Source: Panicum virgatum
Taxonomy: Eukaryota; Streptophyta; Magnoliopsida; Poales; Poaceae
Direction of reading: 5' to 3'
NCBI RefSeq assembly: GCF_016808335.1
Contig: NC_053141.1
Coordinates: 3,237,326 to 3,301,325, forward strand
DNA length: 64,000 nucleotides
In this document: one piece after another, positions 1-9,857 of the stretch
How positions within the stretch are numbered: position 1 is the stretch's first letter
How the letters are laid out: each line of letters begins with the position of its first letter
Notes under the pieces: model-generated
Told to the model about the DNA's origin: nothing
The model's input: only the letters and a program-made list of their open reading frames with translations
Database searches by the model: none
Translations under genes and position numbers: made by a program

Positions 1-24
1 TGGATTCCAACCTCTCTTCAGCAC

Positions 25-326
25 CGGTTGAACCGACGCTCCGAAATCAAAGCACCGGTGCAATGAAAGTCCTTTGTTCCAGAGAGCATGTTTGATGGAC
101 TCCAACTTCTCTTCAGCACCGGTTGAACCGATGGTTCAGAAACAAAGCACCGGTGCATTGGATGTACTTTGTTCCAGAACGCTTGTTTGAGTTGATTAGC
201 GAACCTCTTCAGCACCGGTTGAACCGATGCCCCTACGGAGCATGCACCGGTGCAATGACGCAAGCGTGGATACTGTGTCAGAACTCCAATGGCTACTTCT
301 TTGACACAGAGAGACCGGTTGAACCG
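25..326 (+). repeat. ~96-bp tandem units with CGGTTGAACCG palindrome
   Basis: The 11-base hyphenated palindrome CGGTTGAACCG occurs at 25, 120, 216 and 316, a spacing of 95, 96 and 100 bases. Between copies lies a second palindrome, GCACCGGTGC. The array lies upstream of the TATA box, where an LTR enhancer would be expected. Copies followed by AC contain ACCGAC, which matches the DRE/CRT core (A/G)CCGAC; whether any factor binds here is inference. Confidence 0.8.
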
Positions 327-414
327 ATGCCCATATTTTCTATACCGTCGGTTCTTCCGGTGGTCACGGTTTTTCTGCAGAAAACCTCCAACGGCTATGT
401 GACCTCCTCCACTC

Positions 415-422
415 TATATAAG
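415..422 (+). promoter_or_regulatory. LTR TATA box (TATATAAG)
   Basis: TATATAAG lies about 90 bases after the last palindrome, and the same position in both related LTRs (27295-27304 and 38269-38278) also has a TATA box. Transcription would start roughly 30 bases downstream, dividing U3 from R. Confidence 0.6.
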
Positions 423-1132
423 GGTACCCCCTGGTTCATTTCAGTTGCCTTTGACACCTTGAAAACCTGAGGCCACCCTTGAGAAGAAGAAATAGAGCTT
501 TGAGCAAAAGAGAGAAGATCCAGTGCTTAGTTTGTGCTTCAACCTTGAAGAACTCATCCATTGCAAGTGTAGCAAGTGTGCTTGAGCTAGGGCCAACTGA
601 GTGTAGGTCAAGTGAAGGCTTAGGAACTTGTTACTCTTGGTGTTTGGCAGCACCTAGACGATCTTGGTGATCGAAGTGTTTCTCGCGGAGCTTGCCAAGG
701 ATTGTGGGAGCCCGGAGAAGAAGATTGTACGTGGCTTGAGCTCCACCACGCCGGGATGGTGAACGGAGACTCTTAGTGAGCGCCCAAGTCTCGGTGACAT
801 GGGAGGTGACAAGACTCTTAGTGAGTGTCACAACGTGGATTAGGGGTGTGTGCCAACACATCGACACCACGGGAAAAATCCGGTTGTCTCTTGCACTCTC
901 TTTCATTTCAAGCACTTACTTTCATGCCTTCTTTCATGTGCTTGACCCTAGAGATCATAGCTTAGCTCTACCTTGCTTAGTTTCATATCTTTGTTAGCTT
1001 GTGTAGTTTGCTTTGTTTAGCCGGTTGGTGAATTGAGCCTTACTAGCCTTGCATAGGTTAAGGTTGTTTTATTGCTTTAGAATTTTGAAAAAGGCCCAAT
1101 TCACCCCCCCTCTTGGTCCATCGATCCTTACA

Positions 1133-1395
1133 GTATTGGACTGCAATCTTTCTTGTAGAACTTGATCTTGCATAGCTAATAGCTTCTCTTTATCAAATGC
1201 TGACAGATCGGTTGGGATTGGATGGTTATCACTGCTAACAGAGTTGTCATTCCTAGAAAATGAGGCTTGCTCTGTGACATGCTGTTGGATATTGACCCTG
1301 ATTGGAACCATTGCTTGTACTCCCTGAGTTTGTGCTGGAATGTTGAGGTCTTCTCTATTGGCTCTATCTTCTTCATTTCTGTTGAGACTCGACAT
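1133..1395 (-). pseudogene. Truncated gag-like reading frame start
   Basis: An open frame begins with Met-Ser-Ser-Leu-Asn-Arg at 1395 and runs to the edge of the copia LTR, giving about 87 residues. It is polar and low in hydrophobic residues, as retroelement gag amino-termini often are, and lies the right distance inside the gypsy-like LTR. No zinc knuckle or other diagnostic motif is included in the surviving piece. The gag assignment rests on position, so it is tentative. Confidence 0.3.
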
Positions 1396-2623
1396 CTGGT
1401 TGGGTGGTAGGAATAAGGTTAGCAAAGAGAAGAAAGACAAGGTAACGTCCATAATATCATCTTCACCCAATCTCTTGGTAGTTGCGATTATTAAATAGAT
1501 CAAGGTGGAGGGAAGAAAGACATGGGGGTAACAAAAAGGAAATGAGAGCATTCTTGTCTTCAGTTTCTCTCATCTGTCGACCACTGCAGATGCTTAGCTT
1601 TCTACTACTGGTACGGTGTTGCCATGAACTTCTTTCTTGTTGTCCTCCACAGTATTAGGTAGATAGACATAGGATAACAAGGAGGGGGAAAGTTTAAAAG
1701 AAAAAAAACCCATCTAGGCAACTGATGTCATTGTAGGTAAAAGACCCACAATACACCAACAGTCATTACAAAGAAAAAAAATCAGACAAGGTCATAAAGC
1801 CAAGTATCATCATGCAAACACCGAATTCCACCAGTCAACATGGTCAAAGAATGATGCTAAATGTTGTTAATAGAGTTAGAAGGGGTACTTCTAAGCTTGA
1901 TTATATCTTCCAGCTTCGTTGTTGAAGACATGTGCCTCCTTCAATTTGTCCAGTGTTGACTCCACCTTCGTGATTGTAGTGACAGTGAGAGTGTCATAAC
2001 CTCGCTCAGGCCTGATTCTTTGGTGGTGTTCTGAATCCTTCATCCACTTGAGCAGGAATGTGAGCAAGTGGTACGATTCCAATTGCTTGAACTTGGCTCC
2101 TCATGACGAACTAGTAGCTCCATGCTTTAGATGGCTTGGATGGGCATTAGGGTACGTGGCACGGATAATCTAAACAACTTTGAATCAGAAGAGATACTTT
2201 GAAATCAAAATCAAGGGATGAATTCAAAGTGATATTTATTTGGAGATAAAGGATCAGGGAAAAGGAGTAGTTGACCTAGGGTCGGGCATAAAAAAATGTC
2301 AAGGAGAAAGTAGGTCAATAACTCAATATACAAAGATTGAGAATTTTATTTTACATTTGCAATTAAGAAAGTGCAAATGAAAAGAGGATCACTGAAAAAC
2401 GGGCGAGTTGTCAAGGCTGGTTAAGAAAAGAAAAAAATGGTTAAGGAGAAAATAGAGTGAAAAAATAGAGTGAGTTGTTAAGGCTTATTGAGAGAAGAAA
2501 ATAGTTAAGGAGAGATAATATTCAATGGCGGGGGTCAAAGAATAGGCAGGAATAGATTTTATATCAAAAGAAACCTTAGGAAACGATCATCGCTAACTAG
2601 GCTTACGTCCTACAGTCGATACA

Positions 2624-2635
2624 GCTCTGATACCA
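2624..2635 (-). other. Primer-binding site (initiator Met tRNA)
   Basis: On the minus strand the sequence is TGGTATCAGAGC, complementary to the 3' end of plant initiator tRNA-Met, four bases from the LTR end. This fixes the LTR boundary and the minus-strand orientation. Confidence 0.8.
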
Positions 2636-2639
2636 CTTC

Positions 2640-4794
2640 TGTCACACCCGGTTTTAAAGACAAAACCGAATACATATCTATATGTATGCCATGATGAAGT
2701 TTCATACATATAGAAACATTATAAGAGAATGATCAGCAACAGTATCACGAAAAAGAGAAATACAACAAATAAAAGACTATCAGAGTTATACAGCTTATCC
2801 TGGAAACGGAGACTCCAAACTTCACAGGCAATCGACTGGGGGTAGCGTACGCCTAGAACTCAGCATCATCTTCAAAATACTTCTCAGCAATTTTCTCTTC
2901 TGAGCAACAGTAAGCAAGGGTGAGTACACTTATGGTTGGTACTCAGCAGATAGAAGGATTGTTAGGGTCACTTGACTTTCTCCAACGAAAAGCTACTCTT
3001 ACTGTTCTTCAGCTCTGGCTCACTTGGAAATCTTGATTCTTCAATCTTCAAACAACGATCCTTCTACTCAAAGCAATCAACGAGCAACCATACAAAGCAA
3101 ACAAAAAGATACATCTAAGAACAATACACTAAAACAAAGAATGTCTTTAAAAGAGCGTACTAACAGATAGGGCTCGCTGCTACGGTTACGAGAGTGCAAG
3201 AAACGCGGAAAATAGAGCTAGGACATGGAAACTACAATAGAAACAAGGTTCGAGATGCGACTAACTTTAGACGTTAAAGGCTAATAGAAAAGACTTGCAA
3301 GACACAGCAAAGTGTGCTCACATAGGACAACAGGGCGATAAAACTATTGCACACGTTGCAAGGATCACGTGAGCGCAAGAATTGATGAAAACGGAGTTAA
3401 AACGAAGAAGATATGGCTAAAACAGGGTTCTAGGGATTTATTTGTAAGAGTTTTGGAAAGAACAGGGGCTCTGGGTGAAGAAACTAAGGACTAAAATGAA
3501 ATTAAACCCTAAACTCGGGGGCTAGCTTGAAAACCACAGCTCTTGGATGGCGGGTTCTATATCTGGGAAATATAGGGGCTAAAACAGAAAAGAAAGGACC
3601 TTTTCACAATTATTTTTGAACTGCAGTGGAGTGCGGGTTGATTTTGGTAAAACTGAGGGGTTCTTTTGCAAAACAACCAAAGTTGACTGGTACTAAGCTA
3701 GTTTGAGTTGGGTTAGATTGGATATGGACCCTTGGATCGAGATCGGACGGCCACCGTGGATCGGGGCGGAGCAGGTGGCGCTGGCGGCGGCGCAGGGCTG
3801 CCGCCGGCGAGCTAGGCGGCGGCGCATCGCCGGCGTGTCGCGTCTACACGATTCCGGCCCCGATTCAACTCGGGACTTGCTCTGGGAGCACGTGCGCGGC
3901 ACGGCGAACGCGTCTAGGGCAGCGGCTCGAGCTAAAGCGGGCGGGGCAGCGCTTGCGGCAACGCATGGTGGAAGGGCGGCGACGGCGAGCTATCTCGCAC
4001 GAAGGAGAGGGTAAGGGAGAGGGGAAAAGAGCCGGAGGGAATCCTCACCACACGGCGAAGCTTCTGCTGTTGGTGGACTCGACGGGGAAGCGGCGGAACG
4101 GCGAGACGCGTGCGACCCGAGCATCCGAGCTCCAATGGCGGCGGCGCGGCAGCTAGAGCTAGGGTTTGCGAGCGAAGGCGGCGCTGCGGCTTCGGTGCGA
4201 TACCGGGGAGCTAGGGCGCCTTATATAGGGCGGGGCTCGGGGTTCCTTGGCGTGCGCGCCACGCCGGAGCAGCGCGTGCTCCACCCAGACTCGGGGGCGA
4301 ATCCTGGCTCGGCACGGCGGGGAAGACGGGTCCGACCGGCGGGACCCACCCATCGCTGGAAGGGAGAGGCGTGAGGGAGCGCTGGACTGGGCCGGGAAAA
4401 GCTGGGCCGGGGAGATGCTTCGGGCCGGCGCGGGTTGGGCTGCAGGGGAAGGGAAAGAGAGGGAGATATAGGCTTGTTGGGCTGAAAACAAGGAGAGGAA
4501 AAGAAAAGGTTTTGCATTTTTGAAACTGATTCAAACAAATTCAATTCAATCTAAATTTAAATTCAGAGAATTCAAATTCAAATTGAACAAACAAATAAAA
4601 TAATGCATTGCAGCATGAATGCAACACAAACAAAATGACCTTATTTAATTAAAAAACAACCAATCTATTTTCTTTTACACTAAATTCTCTGTAAAGAAAA
4701 TAAATGTTGGGAGAATTTTAAAATTTTGAGAAAATTGTTGTTTTATTTTTAATTTCAATCACATCCTGAAATTAAAAAATTTCAGGGTGTGACA
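2640..4794 (-). mobile_element. 5' LTR of gypsy-like element
   Basis: The 2155-base segment starts TGTCACACCC and ends GGGTGTGACA, an inverted terminal pair, and is adjoined by a primer-binding site. It contains a hairpin-like GAGTAC...GTACTC block at about 2910-2950, similar to one in the LTR-like DNA at 62.6 kb, a CG-rich stretch at 3720-4460 and an AT-rich end. The GC-rich stretch yields several overlapping open frames that look like composition shadows. It resembles grass chromovirus (Tekay/Del) LTRs by structure; the lineage is inferred. Confidence 0.7.
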
Positions 4795-5324
4795 TCTACC
4801 GATATACCAAAAGTTATGTAGATTGAAAATGATGTATAATGTTACTGAATTCACCATAAAACATACTTTCAAAATATTTAATCAGTTTTAGTTGATACAT
4901 GTGTTGCAATATAAAGTTAATTAGCATTCTTTCCTCATAAATTTACGCTTTTGAGATCAACTGACTGTTACATGCAGCTCAATATGGTATATATGTGGGC
5001 CAGTGGTGTCGAATTCGAATCCCGACTGACACAATTTGATACAAAAAATATTGCATGCTCATATTCCATGTCTGAGGCATGAGGAAGCATCTATGTGAGT
5101 GGTAGTATTGGAATATAAAGTGAATTGACCGGCCCGCTAGCCTTCTCCATTAGCTAAAGCTTTTTGAGCTAACTAGCTGCTGCATCCAACTCAATAATAT
5201 GCCGTATTTCTAATCAACTTTCTGTCAAAGTCATGTCAGTGTCCTAAAGGACGTATATATGGTTTGAAACTGATGAAGTATGTAATTATTTTTATTCCAT
5301 ATATGGCTCTTAATCATTGCCTAG
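4795..5324. other. No gene seen; upstream side of SABATH relic
   Basis: AT-rich DNA that would be the intron before the SABATH exon at 5325. I found no trace of the expected upstream exons, which encode the S-adenosylmethionine site. Confidence 0.5.
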
Positions 5325-6162
5325 GTTCCCGAGGGTCTCTCAAGGGGAACTCATATTAATGAAGACAACATCTACATTGGGAAAACTACTCCGGCGACCG
5401 TCGCTGGCCTTTTTCACGAACAGTTCCAGAAGGACTTTAAGCTGTTTCTTGCATTGCGCTACAATGAACTTGTCTGTGGTGGCCGTATATATGCTGCTGA
5501 CATTCCTTTGTCAAAAGACCGCACAGATGTCGGTTCATGGTGGGGTGGGAGGTATGTGGGAATTGCTCTCCGAAGCCCTGAAGTCTCTGGTCCTAAAGGT
5601 CAGTAATATATATTTTTATATATTCTGCATGTGGGTGTAGTGTTTATCTCTGGTGCGCTACAATGAATGTCAAAACATCAACATGGCGAACCCAACCAAA
5701 AATTTGAAGTTGAACTGATAATATTTACTAGATCTCAAACAAAGGAATCCGGGAGAAATTAATGTGAACCAATGTGCTTATGTGCATACATGGCAGGGCC
5801 TTGTTGAAAAGGAGAAACTGGTCTCCTTCAACCTTCCATTCTACGCACCATCGGTAGATGAAGTAATGGAAATTATCAAGGAGAATGCGCTCTTCAAAAT
5901 AGAAGCCATCAGACTGTCCGAGCCCAACTGGGATTGGGAGGATGACACAGATGGTGATACGGTGCATGATTGTCGCAGAAGCGGAGGAAACATAGCCAAG
6001 GCAATGAGAGCGGTGATTGGGCCACTGATTATAGACCACTTTGGTTCGGCCATCCTTGATGAGCTGTTTCTGACGTATGCCTCCATCGTTACAAAGCACC
6101 TTCAAAAAGGAAAGGCCAAGAATGCTGTCATCATGGTTTCCTTGCAAAAGGCCATGCATTGA
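5325..6162 (+). pseudogene. SABATH carboxyl methyltransferase, 5'-truncated
   Basis: Family function: S-adenosylmethionine-dependent methylation of small carboxylic acids such as salicylate, benzoate or indole-acetate. The exon at 5325-5598 follows an acceptor (CCTAG) and encodes VPEGL, then NIYIGKTTPATV and a segment with RYNELVCGG, typical of the family's middle. An intron at 5599-5796 (GTCAGT...GGCAG) leads to the last exon 5797-6162 with EKLVSFNLPFYAPSVDEV, WDWEDDTD and GPLIIDHFG, ending in a normal stop. The exon at 5325 carries a frame change near 5490, in a TATATA stretch consistent with a four-base insertion. Exons for the amino-terminal half are missing. The gypsy-like LTR lies just upstream and may have separated them. 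Confidence 0.85.
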
Positions 6163-6344
6163 GTGCACAACATACACTCTTTCTATTTCACTATTTTTGC
6201 CCATGGCCTTGGAATAATTTATTTGCTACACTTACACAACGTGTGTAGGATATTAGGAGTATGTTTATTGAAATATCTCTGCTCTCTACCCCTAATTAAA
6301 GTGCTTTTTGGAAGAAAAAAAAGGTGGTTCCGTATCATGTCGTC

Positions 6345-7472
6345 ATATAATATTGGTGGGGAGGCTGCCCTCTTCCCTTGGCCCTGGCCACTGCCCTCCT
6401 CCCTTGATGGCCGCATCGCCCCAGGGGGGGGTCTCTTCCTGTGGTGCCGCTGTCCGCGGGCACTGCCGTCTGCTGACGATTGCGGCTGGCGGCCATCGTC
6501 TCGTTCCTAAGAATCCGGGTGAAAGCCCTGTCCAGTGTTGTGCTGGGCCAACAATGACGGCGCTTGCGGGCGTCGTTTCCCTCACTGGAGGCGTTGTTGG
6601 GCAGTCTTGGGAGGTGTCGTCGTTCCCCTTCGTCGCCTTGTTGCTGTTGATGTGTACCACCTTTGCTCTCACTGCATTGGTCACCGCCCTTTGGTGTGGT
6701 TCCCGCCACTTTTTGTGGTTCCATCACATCGGCGCTGCTTCTGGTGGGTCGTCGTTGCTGGGGTGGGGCTCTAACCTCTGGGGTGGGGCTGAGGCGAAAG
6801 CCTTTGCCTGCTTGCAGGCTGATGATGGTGACGTCCTCGGACGCCGTTTCCCTTCTTGGAGGCATCATTCGTTTGCCCCTTCCCCTGTGCCCCCCATGGC
6901 TGGTCGCCTGATCGGTGGCTCATCCGTCGTACCTGCATTGCTTCATTCTCCATGCTGTCGTCTTGGTTGCCTTGGTCGTGGTTGTGGCAGATGCTTTGCC
7001 GCCCTATCGTGATGTCTACTAGTGTTTGCAAATGGTGGACTGTTGGTCTTGGCAGATGCGTTGCCGCCGTTGTGCTGTTTGGTGGATGCTTTGCCACCGG
7101 TGTTGCTTGGCGGATGGTCTGCCGCCGTGGTCGTGCTTTTCGGTGGATGCTTCGCCACCGTCTCATGCTTTGTGCTTCCTCACCTTTGGCATCTCTGGCG
7201 ACAGTTCATCCTTTGTGCAGGTTCAACTCTTCGGGTGGTCTTGGTTCGTGTGGAAGTTTGGAGTGTCCTCCCCATGTTGCTTGCTGTTGTTCGTGTTATC
7301 ATTGTGTTTTCTCGCTTGTATGTATATTTTTTCAGTGTTTCTCTGTTGTTAGTCCTTTGTATTCTTGTGTTGGCCAAACTCTGTTTGGCCGCATCCAGAT
7401 TGTGTCTGTAACTGCTTTCTTCTTAATAAAAAATATGCTCAAGCACGGTCGTTAAAAAAATATAATATTGGT
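6345..7472 (+). mobile_element. Non-autonomous LINE-like insertion with 13-bp TSD
   Basis: The sequence ATATAATATTGGT occurs at 6345-6357 and again at 7460-7472. Between them lie 1102 bases that start G-rich, are GC-rich at the 5' side, contain repeats of a GATGCTTTGCCGCC-like unit near 6985-7170, and end with AATAAAA and a run of A. A long target duplication plus a poly-A end is the signature of target-primed reverse transcription. No reverse transcriptase frame is present; the several long overlapping open frames on both strands look like composition effects. It lies directly behind the SABATH relic. Confidence 0.75.
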
Positions 7473-7789
7473 ATGGATGGATACACATATAGAGCAAAAC
7501 AGATGTAGTATTGAGCTACGCATCACAAATACAAGAAAGCTAGGTGTGTCAAAAAAAAACAAGAAAGCTAGGTTATTGGTTCGAAAGGGGGCAGTGGTGC
7601 CCAATCAGGACACTATTATTATTATTATGTTCGGGGGTACTGTAGCAATGCTAGAAATTCAGAATTTTTCCTAGGGCTCTGTAAAATATGCATGAGTAGA
7701 AGCCATTGAGGTGTACTGGAAAATAGCTCTCTCCGCTGCTCCTCGCCCCTTTGCCGCCCTCCTCCCCTCCTCGGTGATCACCTTCCGTC
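7473..7789. other. No gene seen
   Basis: Short AT-rich spacer with two near-direct copies of CAAGAAAGCTAGGT and a small ATT run at 7615-7630. Confidence 0.5.
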
Positions 7790-8290
7790 ATGGCTGACCT
7801 CTCGGGTCTGGATTTTCAGTCCGTGTTGGACTTTCAAGAGGCCATGAAATCGAGGTTTGGTACATCTTTCAAGGTCACCTCTTCTTCTCAAGATGTAGAT
7901 TTCTTTCTTGTTGCTTCCTTCTCCGGATCTGCCCTTAGACTCAAAAAATAAGGACTCAGTTTCACTGATTCTTCGCTCTTTCATTGGTAGCAAGGCATCG
8001 GAATTCAGAGTTAGGTATCTCTGTGAATGGAAATTTCGGTTCTCAGTCTCCTGTAAGCAAACTGGATTGATGATCCATCATAGACGTTATTTTATTTGCA
8101 AATGTTTTGCTTTGCATTTCACCCTTTGGAGAGATGGTGGTCCAGATTATCAATGCCAGTTCTGTTTATGGCATCAACAACAGTCTGATCAATGGACTTT
8201 TGGTCTCCAAGTCCAAGAAATCTTATGCAGCAGTGGTGTCTTCCATCTCAGTCATTCTCAGAATCTCAAGTATATAGGAATAGGAAAACC
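7790..8290 (+). pseudogene. LINE ORF1 fragment
   Basis: An ATG at 7790 opens a frame of 53 codons (MADLSGLDFQSVLDF...). The following sequence continues in a shifted frame with a pattern including FRFSVSCKQTGL, FICKCFALHFTLW and GGPDY. This order of motifs resembles the amino-terminal region of grass LINE ORF1 proteins, which bind the element RNA. The frame changes near 7930 and the reading breaks off before any zinc knuckle. Assignment is by remembered family pattern, so moderate. Confidence 0.5.
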
Positions 8291-8375
8291 ACAGGATTAG
8301 AGTGCCTATATGCAACTGAAATCCGACATCGTCTAGTACACCAACATGCACAATGGGCTGGTAATTATAATTATA

Positions 8376-9071
8376 TTAACACGATAACCCAGATGCCATG
8401 GGAGGGTTGATGCGCTGCACACTGAGTGTGTAGAGCGTGTCGAGCTCCTCAACATCAACCCAACGCTGTGGACCGTTCGCCGCTGCGCTGTGGTTGTCGC
8501 GCACGAGCACGTGCATCTGCTCACGGCAGAATCGGTAGGCGACGCACACGACGGCGTGCGAGCCGACGCCCCCCTTGTGGCGGTACAGACGCCAGCTCTC
8601 ACGCCGATCGTCCTCGCCGCGGCCGCACCCACGGTACACCAGCGCGTCGTCGCGGCCGGCGTCGAAGTGACGGTACCACGGGCACACCCACAGCACCCCG
8701 ACGCAGGGGCCATGGCCGTCCAGCAGCGCCGCCACTCGCTCCGGGGAGAGCCCGTCGTCGAACTCGTCGTTCCACCTGTGCCTCTTCCACGAGCGCAGCG
8801 GCAGGAGGACGCATGATGCCGGAGCTGGCGCGGTGGTGGTCGCCGGCACGCCGCCCATCTGCAGGATCTTGGTCAGGACCGCGCCCACATTGGGCCCCTT
8901 TCCTGGTTCCCAGATGCCGTCGCGACGGCACGCTTCGATGAGCAGGTCGCAAGGCACCGCAGCCCGGCGAGGGAACGTCCCCTCGCCATGGAGCTTCTCG
9001 TACTCGAGCCGGTGCTTCGCCTCCACGCACTCGGTGCAGGAGACGAGAGCGCAGGTGTCTGCACACGCCAT
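8376..9071 (-). CDS. Papain-like cysteine protease-fold protein, copy 1
   Basis: 231 residues from the ATG at 9071. The pattern fits a papain (C1A-like) core: Cys7 in DTCALVSCTECVEA aligns with the catalytic Cys region of papain, His172 in SHAVVCVAYR with the catalytic His, and Asn193 in VRDNH with the third catalytic position. The tail reads RWVDVEELDTLYTL, as in a grass-specific family I recall. A candidate acceptor (GTGTGCAG) at 9059 suggests that 8376-9058 is really the last exon and that an upstream exon with the oxyanion Gln is missing or unseen. Copy 2 at 58154-58828 is aligned with only a few in-frame gaps, which argues for coding constraint after duplication. Activity is unproven. 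Confidence 0.6.
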   Translation of the reverse strand: MACADTCALVSCTECVEAKHRLEYEKLHGEGTFPRRAAVPCDLLIEACRRDGIWEPGKGPNVGAVLTKILQMGGVPATTTAPAPASCVLLPLRSWKRHRWNDEFDDGLSPERVAALLDGHGPCVGVLWVCPWYRHFDAGRDDALVYRGCGRGEDDRRESWRLYRHKGGVGSHAVVCVAYRFCREQMHVLVRDNHSAAANGPQRWVDVEELDTLYTLSVQRINPPMASGLSC

Positions 9072-9852
9072 GGCGCACAAGAAACAAACGACTCTGTATG
9101 AGAGGTCAATCTGACCGTAACACATTTGCAAGCAGAGGCAGGCATGGCGCATTCTCTTTCTCACCAGGCACTGGCTGCTGCATGGGCTGGCCCAGAAAAG
9201 TTTCCCAGCTGTTCTCCCGCGTCACCGGCCCGATGGGTTTCCCAACGTCGTAGGGTCAAGTCTGAATGTGCTGGGCCAGAACCCTTGGGCCAATATTTGG
9301 GTTATCTTTTGGGCCCCGTTGAAATTTCCCGCCTTGTGGAAAGGGAATTCGCCGTTTACCTGAATGAACAAAAGCATTCGAGTCCGGAAACATTTCGTAA
9401 ATTTGGACAAGGAGTAAACCAGTAAATTTTGGAAAGGGAATTCTGCTCTCCAGTGACAAAACCATGTCAGTTTCTCACATACGCAGATGCTCTCTGCAGC
9501 AGAACGGTGAGTGAGCATGCAACAAGGTCTCCATTTCTCCAATAACAATTTTGACAAGCATCTGCAGCTTGCGCATCGAGCAAAAACGACGGAAATAGTT
9601 GACCAACTGTGTAGCCGATCTGCTAATCAAGCTCCGAACAAAATTGTCCGCAGCCCTGCACTTCGCGCCTCCAATGAAGGACGGACGTCCAAGAGGTCTC
9701 GGGCTTATCGATCTTCACCCTCATGCATGCTTGGTCAGGGTCAGGGATCGGAGCTCGGTTGGAAAGGCCATCGGCGAGGATTAACACAGGTTTCTAGTGC
9801 GACGCAGGCGTGGGCGAGGACCGCCTCTACTAGCCCATCGCAACTGGGTTCA
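8390..9852. repeat. Duplicated block, left copy (partner 58140-59953)
   Basis: The papain-like exon and about 450 bases upstream of it match 58140-59310, including GGCACTGGCTGCT, a stretch with GGGCCAATATTTGG, and CAGATGCTCTCTGCA. The match is lost between about 9510 and 9790 and returns at ATCGCAACTGGG, just before the copia insertion site. The two copies are in the same orientation about 50 kb apart. Nothing else coding is seen at 9072-9852. Confidence 0.75.
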
Positions 9853-9857
9853 GGTTC

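Larger units (their letters stand above)
1..1132 (+). mobile_element. Partial LTR of a SIRE/Maximus-like copia element
   Basis: This stretch matches, block by block, the later part of the two LTRs at 26341-28082 and 37315-39057: the palindrome-bearing repeats, the TATA region, the segment after it, and the terminal stretch ending in ...TTACA. No primer-binding site follows the end at 1132, so this is either a 3' LTR or a solo LTR; its beginning lies left of the window. The sequence that follows is gypsy-like internal DNA on the opposite strand, so this copia copy probably inserted into that older element. Confidence 0.8.
1133..2639 (-). mobile_element. 5' internal fragment of gypsy-like element
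   Basis: Reading on the minus strand, this is the start of the internal region that follows the LTR at 2640-4794: primer-binding site, a leader of about 1.2 kb, then the start of a possible gag frame. It is cut off at 1133 by the copia LTR. The leader holds short open stretches (for example 1891-2082) but nothing I recognise. Confidence 0.55.

Noticed and set aside
25..326. CRISPR-like regular spacing of a palindromic repeat
   Set aside because: The material between palindromes is itself repeated, the period is about 96 bases, and the array lies in a plant LTR.
6308..7455. Open frames up to 234 codons on both strands
   Set aside because: They lie within a LINE-like insertion, overlap each other, and follow tandem GC-rich repeats.
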